A stretch of DNA of 64,000 bases from Norana najaformis (Eukaryota; Annelida; Clitellata; Crassiclitellata; Hormogastridae): NCBI GenBank assembly GCA_964023275.1, contig OZ029915.1:2560245-2624244 (forward strand), written 5' to 3'. Below are positions 26,501-32,145 of the stretch, one piece after another; positions within the stretch are counted from its first letter, which is position 1; each line of letters begins with the position of its first letter. Under the pieces are notes generated by a model that did no database searches, had not been told where the DNA came from, and was given only the letters and a program-made list of their open reading frames with translations. A program made the position numbers and the translations under genes.

Positions 26501-29500
26501 AGCTAGAGGTTAAGCTCCAGGAACGGCTCTCGCTCACCGAAAACGGGTCGCCCCGCAACAGCTCGCTCAGCGGGGGCTTTGCCGACGGTTCCGGGGGAAG
26601 ACCGAGGAGCGGAGGTAGCGGTGCGGTGAAGTTTGGTGCCACGGAGGAACATCTCACGACACCCACGGGGATGTTCGGAGGGGGACAAGGGCCGACGATG
26701 AATGCGTACGTAGATAGGGGTTCTTTGCTTTTTCATTTGCTCACCATCTCGAATTTTAAAATATTATAAACACACCGAGACATACTTGCAACGCTGTCTT
26801 TGGGGACCATATCATGGACTGCCTTGTAACGAGGTTGCTTTATATGAGGTCATTTTCTTAAGCTTAACTAATTTTGGGATCAGTGTACCCAACCATGTCA
26901 TCTCAGAGTCCATTTTAACATGAAGCATGTGATTTATGTGATTCGTAGGCATAGATCTAAATATGCAAACAAATGGACAAATAAATAAACAAATAATAAC
27001 ACAGCAAACAGATAAACAAATAAATAACACAGCAAACAAATAGACAAATAAATAACACAGCGAACAAATAAACAAATAAATAACACAGCAAACAAATAAG
27101 GGAAGATGCTGCTTAGGCAGACATACAAAATTACATGCAACCACGAAGACAGACGTATAGAATGTCACATAAACACAAAGGTAGAGGCACACAGAATATG
27201 CATGCATGTATGTATAACGCATGTATGACGTATGTATGCATGACGTATGTATGACATATGTATGACGTATGTATGATGTGTATATATATATATATGACGT
27301 ATGTATGACGTGTATATGTATGATGTACGCATGTATGTATATGGGTACATGATGGATTACGCTCTGACTGTTGTTAATTAATTATCGTTAAGGAAATTTT
27401 CAGTTCAATTCTGTCAGCTGTGCATCTTCCGGTATTTATAGAAACTTGTAAACAAGTTTGTTACCTAAGCTTTACACTGCTGAGGAGTTTCTAGGATTAC
27501 CTTACATTTATGCTGAGGTATAGTTTCTGTCTAGGATTGTAAACAAGTTTGTTACCTTTACCTTTTTTACTTTGGGAGATTTTGTTTAACTGTCACAGAA
27601 GAGATTCTGTCTAGGGTTGTGAACAAGTGTGTTAACTTTACCTTCTTACCTTTGGGAGATTTTGTTTAACTGTCGCAGAGGAGTTTCTATCTAGGATTGT
27701 GAACAAGGGTGTTACCTTTATTACCTTCTTACCTTTGGGAGATTTTGTTTAACGGTCACAGAGGAGTTTCTGTCTAGGATTGTGAACAAGGGTGTTACCT
27801 TTGTTACCTTCCTACCTTCTTACCTTTGGGAGATTTTGTTTAACCGTCACAGAGGAGTTTCTGTCTAGGATTGTGAACAAGGGTGTTACCTTTATTACCT
27901 TCCTACCTTCTTACCTTTGGGAGATTTTGTTTTAACTGTCACAGAAGGCGACTATTAGCAGGTTCGATTCAAGAGACGGACGAACAAGCTGAGGAAATTC
28001 CAGATTACGACAATCTGCACAGCGACGACAGCTCAGATGACGAAGTCGAATACACAGACCAGCAGCGTAAGCAGTTTTCCAGTCACCCCTTTGCTTTGTT
28101 GTCCAAATATTTCCATAACGTAACGTTGTAGCTAGGCAGTGATTGGCCTTTCATTGTGGGTCGTAGTGCCATGCGACCTTTGACATGAACTTCTTGCCCT
28201 CTGCTTCTATTTGTTGTTTTTTTATCATTTCATTTATTGCTGCACAAAAAACAACAGCGTAAAATATATTACATAAAAACTCGTGGGATACAAGAGGCAG
28301 ACCCAGAAAGAACCATGTTCCACTTATTTGGAACTCTGCACTGGCTTCCGATCGAGAAGAGAATCCAGTTCAAAATACTTCTAATAGACAGGATGTCGAT
28401 TGCTGGTTCGGCTCCAGAATACATCAGAGAGCTTCTCTTACCTGTTGCGAGCCAACTGGGTCGTCAAAGGCTGCGCTCTGCTGCTCGTGGCCAGCTCACA
28501 GTTCCGCGCTCCTGCACGACGGCACGGGCAAATCGTGCTTTTTCCTGCGTGGGACCGCTTCTCTGGAACAGTCTGCCCCCAGAAATTCGATCTCTCGCCG
28601 CCTCAGAAACATCTCAAGAAACATTCTCGGCTCGTCTTAAGACGCACCTTTTCGGTCATCTTCGATAGACACCCTGCAGCGCCTTTGTGAGTTTCTTAAA
28701 ATGCGCTATACAAGTGCCTGGATACATACATACATACCTACATCACATGGAATGCTATTTGAAATGAGAAATTATCAATTTAATGTCTGTAGTCCAACTG
28801 GACTTGAGCAAACAAAACCTTTGTAATAAAAAGCAAAAAGCTTAAATAACAACAGTTTAAGACCATTCTTTTTGATTGTGGTCTTATACTTTTATGCAGA
28901 GGAGTTTTCTGTAAGAGGAGCTATATAAAACTGCAATCGTGATTACATTTCTTGGTTACCATGCCATTTACACGGTATGTGTTTTTAAGAGACCCTATTA
29001 CGTAGAATCTGTGCAAATTGTGCTAGAGCCGACTAAACAGTGATTGGAATTTTTGGTGTTTTAAGGTTCTCTGCTGGCTAAGGTTTCACGGAATGACAGT
29101 CTAGCAAAATTGCTAAGTTCAAGGCCGCAAAAGGGCTCAATATCTGATCACGACGTCATACCACAGCGAACAGAAGCGGAAAAGAATGAAATTCGACAAA
29201 GGATTGGCAGTCACTTAAACAGGTCTCACAGAAATCTAAATAAACTATTTTATGAGACTTTTTGTTTTTGTGTGAATGCTAGCAATATTATTTTTGCTTT
29301 CTTATGCATATTAATGAGATTGTTTTTTTTTGGGTTTCTTATGAATATTAATGAGATTGGGTTTTATTTTCTTATGAATATTAACGAGATTGGGTTTTTG
29401 GTTTCTTATGAATATTAACGAGATTGCTTTTTCATTTCTTATGACTATTAATGAGATTGTTTTTGCATTAATATGAATATTAATGTTTTTTGTTTCTTGT

Positions 29501-32114
29501 AAATATGAATGAGATGGTTGTTTTGCTTTCTTAATTTAGTGCATATTAAGGAGATAATAATAATAATTAACAATAATAATAATAATTATTAATTTGTTTC
29601 CACTCTTTTGCAGACGGTTAAGTCAAAGACCAACGGCGAGAGAATTGGAAGAGAAACACATCTTGTTGAGTAAGTGCCAGTCAGATTCGCTGATTAGCAT
29701 ATTCTGATCTAATCCTTTAATCTAGTCCCCTAATCTAATCCTCTGTTGTGTGATTACAACAAGGCACAAAGTACACAAGACTCTCCTTACACTGCGTTTC
29801 ATTATGACGCAAATTATGGTATAAAACGGTCAAGACAAAGAATCTCAGACTCAGTTCAAGTTTATAAAATGACTTTGTTATAACAGAACCTCATTAAAAG
29901 GTGGTTTTGGATGGGGCTTCCAAAGAAGGCATTATGAGTAGGATCTGATGTATCAAGTGATGGCGTATCTAGTTGGTCTGGTTAGCTCATTGGTTAAAGT
30001 GTATATCAAGGCGCCTCTGTATGTGAGGATGCTGGTTTGAATACCAACAGTGGCTATATTTCAGGGATTTGAATTCTCGGGCTCACATGGTCCGTACATG
30101 TTTGGGGAACTTAAATGGTGTGGCACCCATTCAGATGGGCAGTGGTGGTGAAGGATCTCACCCGATTAATTCATTGAAATGAGGACTATATTTGTTTATG
30201 TGGAAACGTTATTTCAGGACAGACTCCGGAAGAAATTCGAAGAGATAGAGAGGAAATAAAGCGCACTCTAATACGCAAGGTGGGTCACGGTCTGTGTAAA
30301 TGTGGATGGGTGGGCGTGAGTGGATCGTTGGGAATTGGGTGGGTAGGATGGTGTGAGTAAAAATTTAAAAATTTCACTGCAACAAAATTTGTAACAGAGT
30401 TGCTTAATAATATGACTATGATATTAATAATATGAGTAAGCAAATACTTGAGTGCCTATGAGGAATTTCTCTTGAAGTGGTGCTATATGAATTTATGATT
30501 ATGATTACCAGAAATACGGCTACAGAAGTAATAGTAGTAAGTAAGTAAGTAAATAATGCATTTGTTAACACGCCATATGTCCATTGGTTGAGCAAGGAAT
30601 CGTAGGCGTGGAGAAACACACTAACAATTAAATACATAACACAGCAAACAAATAAAGGAAGATGCACAGCCACAAAGGCAGACAAACAGAATGACACTCA
30701 ACCACAAAGACAGACATACAGAATGACACTCAACCACAAAGACAGACATACAGAATGACACTCAACCACAAAGACAGACATACAGAATGACATTCAACCA
30801 CAAAGACAGACATACAGAATGACACCCAACCACAAAGACAGACATTCAGAATGACATTCAACCACAAAGACAGACATACAGAATGACACCCAACCACAAA
30901 GACAGACATACAGAATACTAGTGTTACTAGTGGTGATGGTAGTAGTGCTGGTAAAAATTAATGTTTTCGTTTCTTGCGTGCAGCTGAGTTTTCGGCCGAC
31001 GGTCGGGGAACTGAAGGAGCGTCGCATCATCAAGTTCAACGATTACGTCGAGGTTACGGACGCAGAGGAGTATGACCGAAAGGGAGACAAGCCGTGGATG
31101 AGACTTACACCAAAGGATAAGGTTTAGATTGGCTCACGTGAAACTTACTCTTGGGCCTTTTAATGTGTTTGCGTCATCAGATTCGTTCAGGGTTACTGCA
31201 TCCTCTTCTGCCTCTTGCTCCTCTTTCTCATTCTTCATCTCTTCTTCATTCTCTTCCTCATTCTTCTCTTTCTGATTCGTCTCCTCTTCCACATTCTCTT
31301 CCTCTTCATCCTTTTTCTGGTTTTTCTCCTCTTCATTTTACTGATTCTTCTCCTCTTTCTCATTCTCTTCCTCGTCCTTCTCCTCTTCTTCCCTCTTTTC
31401 CTGTTTCTCTTTTCACCCTCCTTTTGCCTCCTCCTCTTTTATTATTCTCTTCTTATTGTCCTCCTTTAAGGAGGAATGATGATTGTTGTCTGTTTCTTTA
31501 CATTGCACTGTTTTACATTAGGTCACATGACATTTTACACTGTAATACTTCATGTTACATTACAGGCTGCCATTCGTAAAGAGTTGAACGAATTCAAAAG
31601 TACCGAAATGGCAGTCCACGAAGGCAGTCGACATTTCACCCGGTAAGGAGATACTTTTCCCTCCAAGGAACAATTCGTTTTGTTGCTGCATAACTCGAGT
31701 GATATGGGCTGAACAGGGAAATTGTAAAGGCCTCCTCTGCCTACATCTCATGTGGGAGATATCGGACACTCTTTTATGTATCCTATCTCTTATGTATGCT
31801 ATCTCTTATGTATCCTATCTCTTATGTATCCTATCTCTTGTGTATCCTATCTCTTATGGTATCCTATCTCTTATGTATTCTATCTCTTATGTATCCTATC
31901 TCTTATGTATCCTATCTCTTGTGTATCCTATCTCTTAACAAAGTGTCTTTTAGGTACCTCACTACTCCAGATTTAAGTGGTTTTAAAGTTCATTCAGAAA
32001 AACATTCATCTGGAAGGGAATATTATTCAGAGAACTGGAAAAGTCGCCACTAGCGGTCTCTTGCATACATGTATAGCCCTACCTGTTGATTCCCATTCAG
32101 AGTTGACATATTTG

Positions 32115-32145
<31 letters not shown>

